A stretch of 64,000 bases of DNA from Phycisphaerales bacterium UBA2421 (GTDB lineage Bacteria; Planctomycetota; Phycisphaerae; Tepidisphaerales; Tepidisphaeraceae), in contig DDRH01000006.1 of assembly GCA_002343075.1 (NCBI GenBank), forward strand, positions 136,242 to 200,241. Direction: 5' to 3'. Positions 53,781 to 62,464 of this stretch are shown in pieces. Both the position numbers and the translations under genes were made by a program. How positions within the stretch are numbered: the stretch's first letter is position 1; the number at the start of each line of letters is the position of its first letter. The notes below the pieces were generated by a model that was given only the letters and a program-made list of their open reading frames with translations, did no database searches and was not told where the DNA came from.

Positions 53781-54581
53781 TCAGGCAGAAGGCAGTCCGT
53801 GCAAAATGGCCGCGGGGTTCTCGAAGCAGACTCTGTGTGCGAAGGGCGCGCCTAGGCGAGCGGTGATTCGCCGCATGGCATCCCCCCACCGCGGTGGTCG
53901 ATTGGTGAGGTTGTGGGCGTCGCTGGCAACAATCGTCGCCACGCCCTGCGAAAGAAGATTCCAGGCACATGTCTGCTCTGCCTCGCCGAAAATGCCGAGC
54001 AGGCTGCCGGTGTTCACCTGCAAGATCGCACCGGCATCAAACCATCTGCGCGCGGCTGCCGAGTCATTCCGGAAACAGCCGTACCGCTCAACGTGGGCCA
54101 GCACGACCTTCAGCGGGCCGAGTGAAGTCGCCATCCTCGGCAACAGGGCATCAGGCTCGATGACAAGCTCGGGCGGCAGTTCAATCAAGACATGCGTGCC
54201 GCGATCGGCCAGCGTGTTCACGCTCGCTTCTTCGATCAGCCGTGACACACGGTCATCAAGGCGAACCTCTCCGCCGGGGTAAAGCGTCAGGCCGATACGA
54301 CGTTCGTTAAGTTTCTGTTGCAATGCGACGGTCGCCTCGCGCACGCGGGCTGCATTGTTGTCCAGCGCATAGCGGCCAAGTTGGTGGGGAGTAGCGATGG
54401 CCGCGGTGACGCCTTCGCGCCATAACACCCTGCATAGGGCAACGGCCTGGTCCATCGTTTCCGGCCCGTCATCGATGCCGGGTAGTAGATGGCAATGCAT
54501 ATCCAGAATACCGCGCGGTGCCGGATTGGGATTCGATTGGGCGGATTGAGTGGAGTCGCTGACCATCAGAGCCGCCGTCAC
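53781..54581 (-). CDS. cpsB: CpsB/YwqE-type tyrosine-protein phosphatase (PHP family)
   Basis: Up to 266 aa; a GTG at 54581 overlaps the kinase stop (GTGA), and an ATG at 54566 is the alternative. PHP metal-site motifs: LDMHCHLLPGIDDGP, ATPHQLGRYA, VLAHVERYG and IVASDAHNLTNRPP. In Gram-positive capsule systems this Mn-dependent phosphatase dephosphorylates the tyrosine cluster of the chain-length kinase. Here it is fused into one transcript with a Wzc-type kinase, consistent with that role. No low-molecular-weight (Wzb-type) phosphatase is seen. Confidence 0.93.
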   Translation of the reverse strand: MTAALMVSDSTQSAQSNPNPAPRGILDMHCHLLPGIDDGPETMDQAVALCRVLWREGVTAAIATPHQLGRYALDNNAARVREATVALQQKLNERRIGLTLYPGGEVRLDDRVSRLIEEASVNTLADRGTHVLIELPPELVIEPDALLPRMATSLGPLKVVLAHVERYGCFRNDSAAARRWFDAGAILQVNTGSLLGIFGEAEQTCAWNLLSQGVATIVASDAHNLTNRPPRWGDAMRRITARLGAPFAHRVCFENPAAILHGLPSA

Positions 54582-56824
54582 GAGGCCGTGGTGGGAGCCG
54601 CCGGGCTGGTGGTTGCACCGTTGGTCGGCGCGCCGTTTGCGTTGCTTCGAATAGCGCGGCGCGGGCCGTAGTGGTAGTAGGCGTAGCGGCCTTCGTCGGC
54701 GTAATAGTGCGAGTAGATGCCCTTACGCCGCGACACGTCATTGACCACGACGCCCAGCAATCGCCCGCCGACACTGCTAAGCTGGTCTCGGGCGCTCACT
54801 GCGGCCGATCGCGTGGTTTTTTCGGCTCGAAGGGCAATCAGCACTGCATCACACGATGCGGCCAACACGCGCGCATCGGTCACTGGCAGCACCGGCGGAG
54901 AATCGATCAACACGATGTCATAAGACTTGCCGAGATCTTCCAGCAAATCGAGAAATCCCTGGCTGTTTAGAATCTCTGAAGGATTCGCCGGAATCGGCCC
55001 GCAGCAGATGATGCTCAATCCCGGCACGCTCGATTGCTGCGTCGCCGCGGCAATGCTTGCATCGCCCGCCAGCACACTCGACATGCCCACCTCGGGCTTC
55101 AACTCAAAAACGCGGTGCAGCGTGGGCTTGCGGAAATCGCAGTCGAGCAGGACCACCCGACTGCCCGCCTGCGCAATGGCACAGGCGAGGTTGGAAGAAA
55201 GCGTGGTCTTCCCATCGCCCGGCGCCGGCGACGTGATCAGCAGGGTTTTGATCGACGCTCCCGGCACGCTGAAGGAAACCGCAGTGCGCACCGTGCGATA
55301 TGCTTCGGCGACATCGCTCATCGGGTCGTGATGCACCATCAGCCCGCGCGCCGACTGCGTGCGAGCCTGCACGATGTGGGGCACAACGCCCATAATGGGG
55401 AGGCCCACCACTGCCTTGATTTCCTCCGCGGAGCGCATGCGCTGATCGGTGAACTCCAGCAGCAGCCCCAAGCCCGCGCCGAGCAGCAGCCCTGCGGCGC
55501 AGCCGATAAAGATCAGCTTAAGCAGGTTTGGCTCAACCGGTGCGCGATTGGTCGACGCTTGTTCCACGACATAGACATTCATCGCCCCCGCACTTTCGGC
55601 CAGACCGATGGACTTCATCTGGTCGTTGAGTTGGTCACCATATTTTTCCAGCCGGCTGATCTCAGCCGCGATTCGATCAAATTCCGCCTGCTTGGTGTTC
55701 ACGGTCAGCACAATCGCCTGCTCGTCATTCAGCCAGCGGTTGTATTGCTCCACCTGCTGCTCGTACGCCTCCATGCGGCGGGAAATGTCCGCCATGACTG
55801 CTTCTGCGGACGCCCTCTCTTCGGCTTGTATCTCAGACTTAATACGATCGAGCCTCTGCAACTGGGCGGTCACTCGATCGCTTCCCGGAAGATAGGTGCT
55901 GCTCAGCGCTTCGAGCGCGTTCTGCATGTCGCGCAGCTCGCGGCGCATCATATACCCCTCACCGCGATATTGAGGCGATGCAAGCAACTGCCGCACCCGG
56001 CTGGGATCGGAAAGCATCGATTTGACCGACTCCCGCTCCGCCGTCGTGCGAACCAAATCAAGCCGCGCCTGCGTCAGTGCGCTGGAGAGTGCCGCGACAC
56101 GTTCGAGCACCGGATTGCGCTCGCTGCGGTTGAACGACAGCGTTGCATTGGCACGCTGAAACGCCAGCCGTTCGCTGACCAGCGTGCGGAGGTTAAGGTC
56201 ATTCTCGTCCTTCTTGTCGCGCAGCACGCGCAGTACCTCGGACACGCTTTCCTGCTTCAGCTTGTCGTTAAAGTTTTTGTACGCCTCGACTACTTGGTTG
56301 GCCAGCGAAGCCACGCCATCGGCATCCGGGCCGCGCACGGCGACGTAGACGATTTCACTGGGCTGGATGGTGGAGGCAAAGGTGCTTGCCGCGAGATAAC
56401 CACCGATGTTTGCGGCGAGCTTTGGATCGTTCCGGAACATCGGCAGGTTGCGCATCGCTGGTGATTCTGCAACTTGATTTAAGACGACCGGTGACCGAAT
56501 GACATCACATTGCGTGCGCAGCCAGGCCGCACCGCCCGCTGCCAGACTACCGGCAAAATCCTGCTGGACGAGTTTCGGACCCGACTGCGAAATGAGAATG
56601 CGTGCCCGGCCTTCGTACACCGGTTCGGTCGTCGCATACTTGAGATAGCCCAGAATGCCGCCGGCGATCAGACACGCGGCAACGACCCACCGCCGGCGCC
56701 AGACCGCGCGCAGTGCGTTTCGCTGAAATGCGCCACCGCCGGTCGCGTCGCCGAGCAGCGCATTTCCGCCTGCGGACGAGGGTGAGTCGGTTTCGAGATT
56801 GAGATCGCGAGGTTCGGGAATCAT
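54578..56824 (-). CDS. wzc: Wzc-type polysaccharide co-polymerase/tyrosine autokinase
   Basis: 748 aa. Membrane helices at about 45-63 and 434-456 frame a large periplasmic part with Wzz-type segments and coiled coils (about 180-410). The cytoplasmic BY-kinase domain has Walker A SPAPGDGKTT (about 532-541), Walker A' VVLLDCDFRKP and Walker B IVLIDSPPVLP, and ends in a tyrosine cluster (YSHYYADEGRYAYYHY). Controls chain length and export of exopolysaccharide by cycles of tyrosine phosphorylation. Overlaps the phosphatase gene. The tail after the Tyr cluster (Asn/Ala/Thr/Pro-rich) is an extra. Confidence 0.95.
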   Translation of the reverse strand: MIPEPRDLNLETDSPSSAGGNALLGDATGGGAFQRNALRAVWRRRWVVAACLIAGGILGYLKYATTEPVYEGRARILISQSGPKLVQQDFAGSLAAGGAAWLRTQCDVIRSPVVLNQVAESPAMRNLPMFRNDPKLAANIGGYLAASTFASTIQPSEIVYVAVRGPDADGVASLANQVVEAYKNFNDKLKQESVSEVLRVLRDKKDENDLNLRTLVSERLAFQRANATLSFNRSERNPVLERVAALSSALTQARLDLVRTTAERESVKSMLSDPSRVRQLLASPQYRGEGYMMRRELRDMQNALEALSSTYLPGSDRVTAQLQRLDRIKSEIQAEERASAEAVMADISRRMEAYEQQVEQYNRWLNDEQAIVLTVNTKQAEFDRIAAEISRLEKYGDQLNDQMKSIGLAESAGAMNVYVVEQASTNRAPVEPNLLKLIFIGCAAGLLLGAGLGLLLEFTDQRMRSAEEIKAVVGLPIMGVVPHIVQARTQSARGLMVHHDPMSDVAEAYRTVRTAVSFSVPGASIKTLLITSPAPGDGKTTLSSNLACAIAQAGSRVVLLDCDFRKPTLHRVFELKPEVGMSSVLAGDASIAAATQQSSVPGLSIICCGPIPANPSEILNSQGFLDLLEDLGKSYDIVLIDSPPVLPVTDARVLAASCDAVLIALRAEKTTRSAAVSARDQLSSVGGRLLGVVVNDVSRRKGIYSHYYADEGRYAYYHYGPRRAIRSNANGAPTNGATTSPAAPTTAS

Positions 56825-57136
56825 TTTGTCGTCAAGAGTGTATCAGTAGATAGGGTAGATGCGCAAAGTTCAGGCACAAATCGTAGTGGAATTCCCCCTG
56901 AAGCCCTTCAAAACGTCTTAAACCCGTCTTACTCACGGTGCTCTTTCGGCGACCACAGATCCGTACGCCCGCCATCCGGCCTTGCTTCGTGGCTAGGTTG
57001 GCCCCAGCCTTCGGTCCGATGCCACGGAAGTTTTTGGGCCAAGCGGGAAAGGCTTTAGCAGCGGCCGGAGACACACGGGTCGCGCCGTCCCAATCACAAG
57101 AAAAACCACACGAGTTGAAGGGACGACTCGAGGATC
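56825..57136. other. Non-coding region between exported-protein gene and wzc
   Basis: 312 bp with short overlapping frames on both strands, none with a ribosome site or recognisable product. It should hold the wzc promoter. On the minus strand CGAGT/ACTCG (57130-57126 with 57115-57111) followed by a TTTTT at 57105-57101 may terminate the small exported-protein transcript; the stem is weak. I looked for a c-di-GMP riboswitch and did not find a convincing one. Confidence 0.45.
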
Positions 57137-57460
57137 TTATGGCGTAAACGGACTGCGAATGTCCGGTCGGAACGGCGGACGGATGGTAATCGGAAGCAAA
57201 GTTACCGTGTTGGGCAGATTCGGTGTAATTGTCGGGCCTGAAGGATTGGTCGGCGGGACGACGGGATCATCGATCACCGGCTCATCACCAACGCGCTCAT
57301 CAATGACTGCAGGTTGAAACAACCGGTCCGACGGCGCGATGCTGCTAGCGGCAGCCTGCTGCGCCATGGAAACAAGCGCACGGGATGGATTGGCAAACGC
57401 CGCCCCTGCGACACCCAAGCCGACGAACGCTGCAATTGCTAATTTCGTACTGGCAGTCAT
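57137..57460 (-). CDS. Small exported protein of unknown function, 107 aa
   Basis: Start at the ATG at 57460 with GGGAGG 8 nt upstream. Signal peptide to about residue 24 (KLAIAAFVGLGVAGAAFA). The mature 80 residues are Pro- and acid-rich (VIDERVGDEPVIDDPVVPP) and then Pro/Thr-rich with basic residues near the end, so probably extended and unstructured. It has its own strong promoter just upstream and lies inside the exopolysaccharide locus, upstream of wzc. No family recognised. Could be a matrix or secretion-linked peptide. Confidence 0.75.
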   Translation of the reverse strand: MTASTKLAIAAFVGLGVAGAAFANPSRALVSMAQQAAASSIAPSDRLFQPAVIDERVGDEPVIDDPVVPPTNPSGPTITPNLPNTVTLLPITIRPPFRPDIRSPFTP

Positions 57461-57490
57461 ACACAAATCCTCCCTCAAAAGTTGCTAAGG

Positions 57491-57519
57491 ATTGTCGGAA
57501 TCCGCCTTCCGGTTGTCAA
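57491..57519 (-). promoter_or_regulatory. Sigma-70-type promoter with embedded palindrome
   Basis: On the minus strand a perfect -35 TTGACA (57519-57514) is followed after 17 bp by GACAAT (57496-57491), a 4/6 match to TATAAT. Within the spacer CGGAA-n6-TTCCG forms a 5-bp palindrome, a possible repressor site. Transcription would start near 57484 and reach the ATG at 57460 with a short leader. Confidence 0.6.
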
Positions 57520-57595
57520 GACAAATGTCGAGAATCCAACAGAACGCACCGCAACCAAACAAGTCTCTTAAACCATTATATACAAGCAACTTACG

Positions 57596-58819
57596 CTAAT
57601 TCTGCTGGCCCTGCAGTGCACAATAAGTTTCGATGATCTTTCGCTGAAACAGCTCGATCCGGAATACGCGAATGGCGGTTTCTCGCCCCGCAGTGCCGAT
57701 TCTGCGACGGAGCGTGGAGGACTCGATCAGACTCATCATCGCGTTTGCGAGCATCCGCGGATGGCCGCCGGGCACGCCGAGCGCGTCAACCCCGTCGCTG
57801 AAAAGCTCCGCAGCGCCACCCGCTGCCGCGACGATCACCGGCTTGCCACAGGCCATGCCCTCGATGATGGTTCTGCCGAACGGTTCCGGCTGCGTACTCG
57901 CGTGGACGAGGCAATCCAGCGACCGCATAACGTGGGCAGGGTCTTGCTGAAACGGAACAAATAGGACGTCCGCCCGCACGCCTGCCCCCAACGCGCGCTT
58001 CTGCAACTCCGCTTGCGACCATTGCGACCCCGCCGTCGCGTAGATGGGCCCTCCGATGATGTAAAACCGCGCCCGCGCTCGGACGGTTTCCGGTAAGAGC
58101 CCTACAGCATCGATAAAGACATCCTGCCCTTTCCATCGCGCATAGGTGCCGACCAGGCCGACCCTGACCGTCTCGCTCGTCGCCGCTGGCGCGTCCGCAG
58201 CGAGGTCGAGCCAGCTCGCATCGATTTTTTGCGGCGAAAAGAGCGTGGTGTCCACACCGTTGTGAATGCACCGGACACGATCGCCCGATCCGAGCACCCG
58301 CGCCGCGTCGACTGCCACAGCGCGCGAGTTGGCGATGTAGTAAGTCTGCTCCGTCGCCGCGGGGACAATAGCGTGAGAGCTGATGAGCCTGCTGCCGATG
58401 AAATCGTGGAGATGACAAATCACCGGAACCTGCGTCGGGCATACCCAGCGCGCCAGAAGGTGCGTCTTCAGGCCGTTGGAGTGAATGACCGACGGCGAAG
58501 TGTCGGCAATACAGCTTCGCAGCACGCGCAGAAAGCGCGCCACCTCCGGGGCAGTTGCCGGGGCCGTTGCTACGGACGCAGCCAGCCGCCCGATCGACCC
58601 AGTGGAACTTTCGCCCACAGACGCAATCGCGTGAGGCAGTTCGATAACTTCGCAGCGAACACCCAACGCACGAACTGCAGCCACCAACGGCCCGGCCTCA
58701 AGCAGCACAACCGAGGCGCGCACCCCGCTGCCCGCTCGCTGACAACCTAGGAGCATGTCGAGCAGGCATCGTTCGGCCCCGCCTAGCCCGGCCGTTGGAT
58801 TGAGATAGGTCACATTCAT
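57596..58819 (-). CDS. GT4-type glycosyltransferase
   Basis: 407 aa from the ATG at 58819 (MNVTYLNPTAGLGGAERCLLDML), which fits the family N-terminus with its nucleotide-sugar Gly-Gly loop; ATGs at 58879 and 58873 (the former overlapping the previous stop) are alternatives. GT-B motifs: HSNGLKTHLLARW, CIHNGVDTTLFSP, GLVGTYARWKGQDVFIDAV and the E-x7-E of EPFGRTIIEGMACGKPVI. Adds a sugar from an NDP- or GDP-donor to the growing repeat unit in the cytoplasm. Sugar and linkage unknown. Confidence 0.92.
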   Translation of the reverse strand: MNVTYLNPTAGLGGAERCLLDMLLGCQRAGSGVRASVVLLEAGPLVAAVRALGVRCEVIELPHAIASVGESSTGSIGRLAASVATAPATAPEVARFLRVLRSCIADTSPSVIHSNGLKTHLLARWVCPTQVPVICHLHDFIGSRLISSHAIVPAATEQTYYIANSRAVAVDAARVLGSGDRVRCIHNGVDTTLFSPQKIDASWLDLAADAPAATSETVRVGLVGTYARWKGQDVFIDAVGLLPETVRARARFYIIGGPIYATAGSQWSQAELQKRALGAGVRADVLFVPFQQDPAHVMRSLDCLVHASTQPEPFGRTIIEGMACGKPVIVAAAGGAAELFSDGVDALGVPGGHPRMLANAMMSLIESSTLRRRIGTAGRETAIRVFRIELFQRKIIETYCALQGQQN

Positions 58820-58875
58820 TTGAGATTCGACTATCGGCCATGCTCTCTCGGGCGAACGAGCGACAAGCCGCATTA

Positions 58876-60009
58876 TCATAACGCCTGATACGCCCGGACA
58901 ATGGCCGCCGCGTGAGCTTCCCATGAAAACCGGGCCGCCCGCGCCAGCCGATCCTGCTTTGAGGGCGACGCCCGGCGCCGCTGGAGAATTTCCAGGATCA
59001 CCTGCGCCATTTTCTCAAAATCGCCCGCTGCGAAATAGTCGATTGATTCCCCCGCCACCTCGCGAAACACAGGAATGTCGCTCGCCACCACCGCCGTTCC
59101 ACAAGCGAGCGCTTCCAATACGGGCAGGCCAAAGCCCTCGGCCTCGCTCGGCTGCACAACCAACTCCGCCCGACGATACAATTCCGCCAACTGCTGCCGG
59201 GTTAACCCGCGAAGTTGCACCACGCGCCCCGAGGGGATTGCAGCGAGCAATTTCAAGTCGGTCTCGCTCCATTCCCCGCCAACCTGCACGAGCCTGATGT
59301 GAGGAACTTCGGCTGCAATCGCCGTGAAGCCGCGCAACAGCAAATCAGTCCTCTTCCGCGGAACACACGAGCCTACATTCAGGATGAACCGCTCCGGTAA
59401 TGACCCAAACGATTCCAGCTGCGGCGCTTCAGGCGAGAATTCTTCGGCGAAACCAAAGGGTGCGTGCACCAGTTTCGCCGGATCGGCCACGGCGAATCGC
59501 TCAATTTCTGCGCGCACGACGTCAGTTGCATAGAACACGATTCGCGACGACTGGAAACCCCGCAGGATCCGCCGGGCCATTTGGCGAAACCACTTCGGCC
59601 TGGGATCACGCTGCGGATCGACCAGGCAACGAAATGTGTCAAGGTCATGGCAGAAGACTCCGGTGCGCTCGGCGGTCAACGGCAACAGGCACTGCGAATA
59701 GCTGTGGTCGGCGGCATGGAAAAACTCAAACTTCCCGCGCAACTTCCCTGCAAACCGGGGGTAGCGCCACATGCGGTTGATCAGCCGGTCGGTGTTAAAC
59801 CCGCGCCGCCCCATAATCGGCCCCGCAAGGTGCCGGAACTCTGGCCGGCAGACTGTCGCCTCGATTCCGGGCATGCGCCCCGCGTGCCTGGCGAGCATCT
59901 CTGCGACCAGGTCCATGCTCGGCCAGTTTTCCTCCCGGTAGTCGGCAAGGATCGCCAGGCGCGCCATTTGCGGGGTCGGGGAGGGTGCTTTGCTTGAGCT
60001 TGTCAACAT
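58876..60009 (-). CDS. GT4-type glycosyltransferase
   Basis: 377 aa from the ATG at 60009, which overlaps the stop of the preceding gene (ATGTTGA). Motifs: LAILADYREENWPSMDLVAEML, HAADHSYSQCLLPL, HDLDTFRCL, RFILNVGSCVPRKRTDLLLRGF and EAEGFGLPVLEALACGTAVVASDIPVFREV. Similar to mannosyltransferase-like GT4 enzymes. Translationally coupled within the exopolysaccharide operon. An alternative start is the ATG at 59967. Confidence 0.92.
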   Translation of the reverse strand: MLTSSSKAPSPTPQMARLAILADYREENWPSMDLVAEMLARHAGRMPGIEATVCRPEFRHLAGPIMGRRGFNTDRLINRMWRYPRFAGKLRGKFEFFHAADHSYSQCLLPLTAERTGVFCHDLDTFRCLVDPQRDPRPKWFRQMARRILRGFQSSRIVFYATDVVRAEIERFAVADPAKLVHAPFGFAEEFSPEAPQLESFGSLPERFILNVGSCVPRKRTDLLLRGFTAIAAEVPHIRLVQVGGEWSETDLKLLAAIPSGRVVQLRGLTRQQLAELYRRAELVVQPSEAEGFGLPVLEALACGTAVVASDIPVFREVAGESIDYFAAGDFEKMAQVILEILQRRRASPSKQDRLARAARFSWEAHAAAIVRAYQAL

Positions 60010-61112
60010 GACAGCCCCGTTTCGCTTCGCGGGCAGGCCAGCACACGCAGGATATCCCGCGCCATGTCGTCCCAGGTTCGTTTGCGCAGTTGCCCGCTGA
60101 ACGCGATCATCTTCTCGCGCCAGAGTTGATGATTCGCGAGGCAACTTACCACCCTCGCTGCAAGATCGGTCGGATTCTCAGGGTCGGAGAGCAAAAGTTC
60201 ATCAAAGCCGGCTGGATATCGCTCAGCCACGCCTGCGGTGCTGGAGACGACCGCTGGAATGCCTACACAGATGGCTTCGTGAACACCAAGCCCATACGCC
60301 TCGTAGCGCGTGGGCGACACCAGCGCATCGCAGGCGCGGAGAATCTCGTGAACATCGGCACGGAAACCCATGAATTCGATCGAGCCGGAAATGCCCGCAA
60401 CCGAGCTTCGCCGCTGCCAGTCGGACAGTTCCGCGCCCTGACCGATCACCACCAGCTTGGCGCGCACGCCGCTCGCCGCCACGCCCGGCCAAGCGGCGAA
60501 GAGGGTGTCGAAGCCCTTCCGCCGATCGCCGAGAGCGCCGATGAACGCGACATATCGACAATCGGCATTCCACCCCAGCCGCTGGCGCACGTCGCGCCGC
60601 TGTTCGTCGGTTGCCGGCGCAAACCTCTCGGCGTCCACCCCGTAGTAGATGACGTCGATCAAAGAGGGGTTGATCTTAAAACCGCGAACCAGATCGTCCT
60701 TGGTGCGATAGGAGTTGGCAATGAGGCGGCGGGCGGCGCGGAAGGCGATGCGTTCTTCGCGAAGATGACACCACCGCGCGAAAGCCTGCTTGCCACGGCG
60801 CAAAAAGCTGCCAGCGCCGTGCGGCGCGTAGGCCGCATGCACATAATGAACCCAGTTTACCGCGGGCAGCGGGCAGTTCCCGCCGTTGGCCACCGCATCG
60901 CCGCCTGCGCGAAGCACCGAACCACCCACCGCCAGCCCCCGCCGGCGCAACAGCGGCGCGGCGAGCAGGTAGGAGTTCAGCGGCTTACTTACCTTCTCAA
61001 AGGAAACGCCCGGCAACGCAGCCAAGTCCGCATCGACCCGATGCGCCACCAGCGAAACGGCGCGACCGGTGCGTGCCAGGTAGTGTGCCAGCGCGTAGTT
61101 GGCAACATCCAT
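60003..61112 (-). CDS. GT4-type glycosyltransferase, probably starting upstream at a CTG
   Basis: 369 aa from the ATG at 61112, but the family's first strand and Gly-Gly donor loop (AVIISGDFVRTGG) are encoded just upstream in the same frame, back to a TAG at 61172. The only start-like codon there is CTG at 61163, and GGGGAG sits 9 nt before it. The true protein is thus probably 17 residues longer, starting LQHPAVIISGDFV. Other motifs: NSYRTKDDLVRGF, VIYYGVDAERF, VAFIGALGDRRKGFDTLFAAW and EAYGLGVHEAICVGIPAVVSS. Coupled to the next gene by a 7-bp overlap. Confidence 0.9.
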   Translation of the reverse strand: MDVANYALAHYLARTGRAVSLVAHRVDADLAALPGVSFEKVSKPLNSYLLAAPLLRRRGLAVGGSVLRAGGDAVANGGNCPLPAVNWVHYVHAAYAPHGAGSFLRRGKQAFARWCHLREERIAFRAARRLIANSYRTKDDLVRGFKINPSLIDVIYYGVDAERFAPATDEQRRDVRQRLGWNADCRYVAFIGALGDRRKGFDTLFAAWPGVAASGVRAKLVVIGQGAELSDWQRRSSVAGISGSIEFMGFRADVHEILRACDALVSPTRYEAYGLGVHEAICVGIPAVVSSTAGVAERYPAGFDELLLSDPENPTDLAARVVSCLANHQLWREKMIAFSGQLRKRTWDDMARDILRVLACPRSETGLSC

Positions 61113-61258
61113 CCCGCCCGTGCGGACGAAATCGCCTGAGATGATGACGGCGGGGTGTTGCAGTTGCGGCTACTCCCCTGCCGGGTGCTGACTGGAGCGC
61201 AACGGCAGGAATGAAAACTCAATCGGGCGTCAATCTTCGCTACATCGCCGCCAACCTC

Positions 61259-62464
61259 TCAAGTGCTGCCTCTTCGGGCCGGCGCGTCGCTCAATGCAAG
61301 TCGCATTCTCTGAATCGTCATTTCAAGAGAAAAGTGCGAATCATAAAATCTCCTGGCACGCTCACCAAGCGAAATCGTGCTGGCCGGATGGTTGAGCAAA
61401 TCGACCACAGCGGCCTGAATCTGCGACGGGCTTTCTACCAGCCGCACGACGGAGGCCCAGTCTGTACTCGATTCGGTTAACGCCCCGGCGTTGGTTACCA
61501 GTACCTTGCCGAGTGCAAGAGATGCCATCGCAGTGCTTCGACGCGAGGTGATGCCATCGGGGTAGGGCTGGAGCATCAGATCGCAAGCCGCAATCGTCAC
61601 CGCCGCTTCCTTGGCTGGCAGATCATCGGCTATCAACAGGCGTTCCGCATGATCGGGTGACTCCGCGAGCAACCGTTCGGCCAGCCGCCGGGCACCGCGG
61701 CCGATCAACACCGCACGCACATCGTGACATGCCCGCAATACCTCTTTGACTGCAGTCATTGTCGCAGGCGCCACGAGCGCGCCGAATGAGCCAAAACTTC
61801 CGATCAGCCGCTCGCCGTTTGGCGCAAGTTGATGTCGGCGCGCCAGTCGTGCCGCATCGGCCACCATTGTCGGCAGGTTAGACGGGATCGGCAGCGTTCG
61901 CACACAGAGATCGGTGGCGCCCAGAGACTGCACCAGCGGCCGCCACGCATCTGTGCTGAGAAAAATGGCATCGGCACCCTCTACCAGAAGCCTACCCATG
62001 ACCCGATGGACCGTTCCAAGCACCGATTCCTTCACAGCCTTGCGCCATTGAATGGGTGAAGCGACCTCGTGAAACATCACGGCGCGCCGCTCGTCCCGCT
62101 GCGCCGCCCACCAGGCGCAGAATGGGATGTTCATGTTTCGATGTCCAAAGGCATGTGGCACATATTGAAGCAGCAGTACGCGCGGCTGGGCGATCGATTT
62201 GAGGATGGCGCGCAGGGCGGCCAGAGAACGCACGCCAAAATGATCGGGAAGCCGATGCACCGATGCCCCCGGAGCAAACCACCCGCCCGCCACCCCGCCC
62301 GACCCAACCTCGCCCGACCCATCATCGCCCGGCGGGGCGATTACGTGTACCTCATCCCCCGTTTCGGCCAGCGCATGAGCGAGTTGGGCAGTGTAATCCC
62401 CCACGCCACCCCGCGCCGGTGGAAACTCGCCAGTGACAATGACCCATCGAAGCGCCGCGGGCAT
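61259..62464 (-). CDS. GT4-type glycosyltransferase
   Basis: 401 aa. N-terminus RWVIVTGEFPPARGGVGDYTAQLAHALAETGDEV is the classic GT-B donor/acceptor loop. The C-terminal half has GSFGSFGALVAPATMTAV, LLIADDLPAKEAAVTIAACDLMLQPYPDG and a less typical nucleotide-binding stretch (GITSRRSTAMASLALGKVLVTN) where E-x7-E would be expected, so the second acid is not obvious. Overlaps the epimerase stop (TGATG), hence coupled. Sugar specificity unknown. Confidence 0.88.
   Translation of the reverse strand: MPAALRWVIVTGEFPPARGGVGDYTAQLAHALAETGDEVHVIAPPGDDGSGEVGSGGVAGGWFAPGASVHRLPDHFGVRSLAALRAILKSIAQPRVLLLQYVPHAFGHRNMNIPFCAWWAAQRDERRAVMFHEVASPIQWRKAVKESVLGTVHRVMGRLLVEGADAIFLSTDAWRPLVQSLGATDLCVRTLPIPSNLPTMVADAARLARRHQLAPNGERLIGSFGSFGALVAPATMTAVKEVLRACHDVRAVLIGRGARRLAERLLAESPDHAERLLIADDLPAKEAAVTIAACDLMLQPYPDGITSRRSTAMASLALGKVLVTNAGALTESSTDWASVVRLVESPSQIQAAVVDLLNHPASTISLGERARRFYDSHFSLEMTIQRMRLALSDAPARRGST

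Noticed and set aside
56825..57136. c-di-GMP-I riboswitch upstream of wzc
   Set aside because: Only scattered GAAGCAAGGCC-like resemblance; the required paired hairpins and receptor motif could not be placed.
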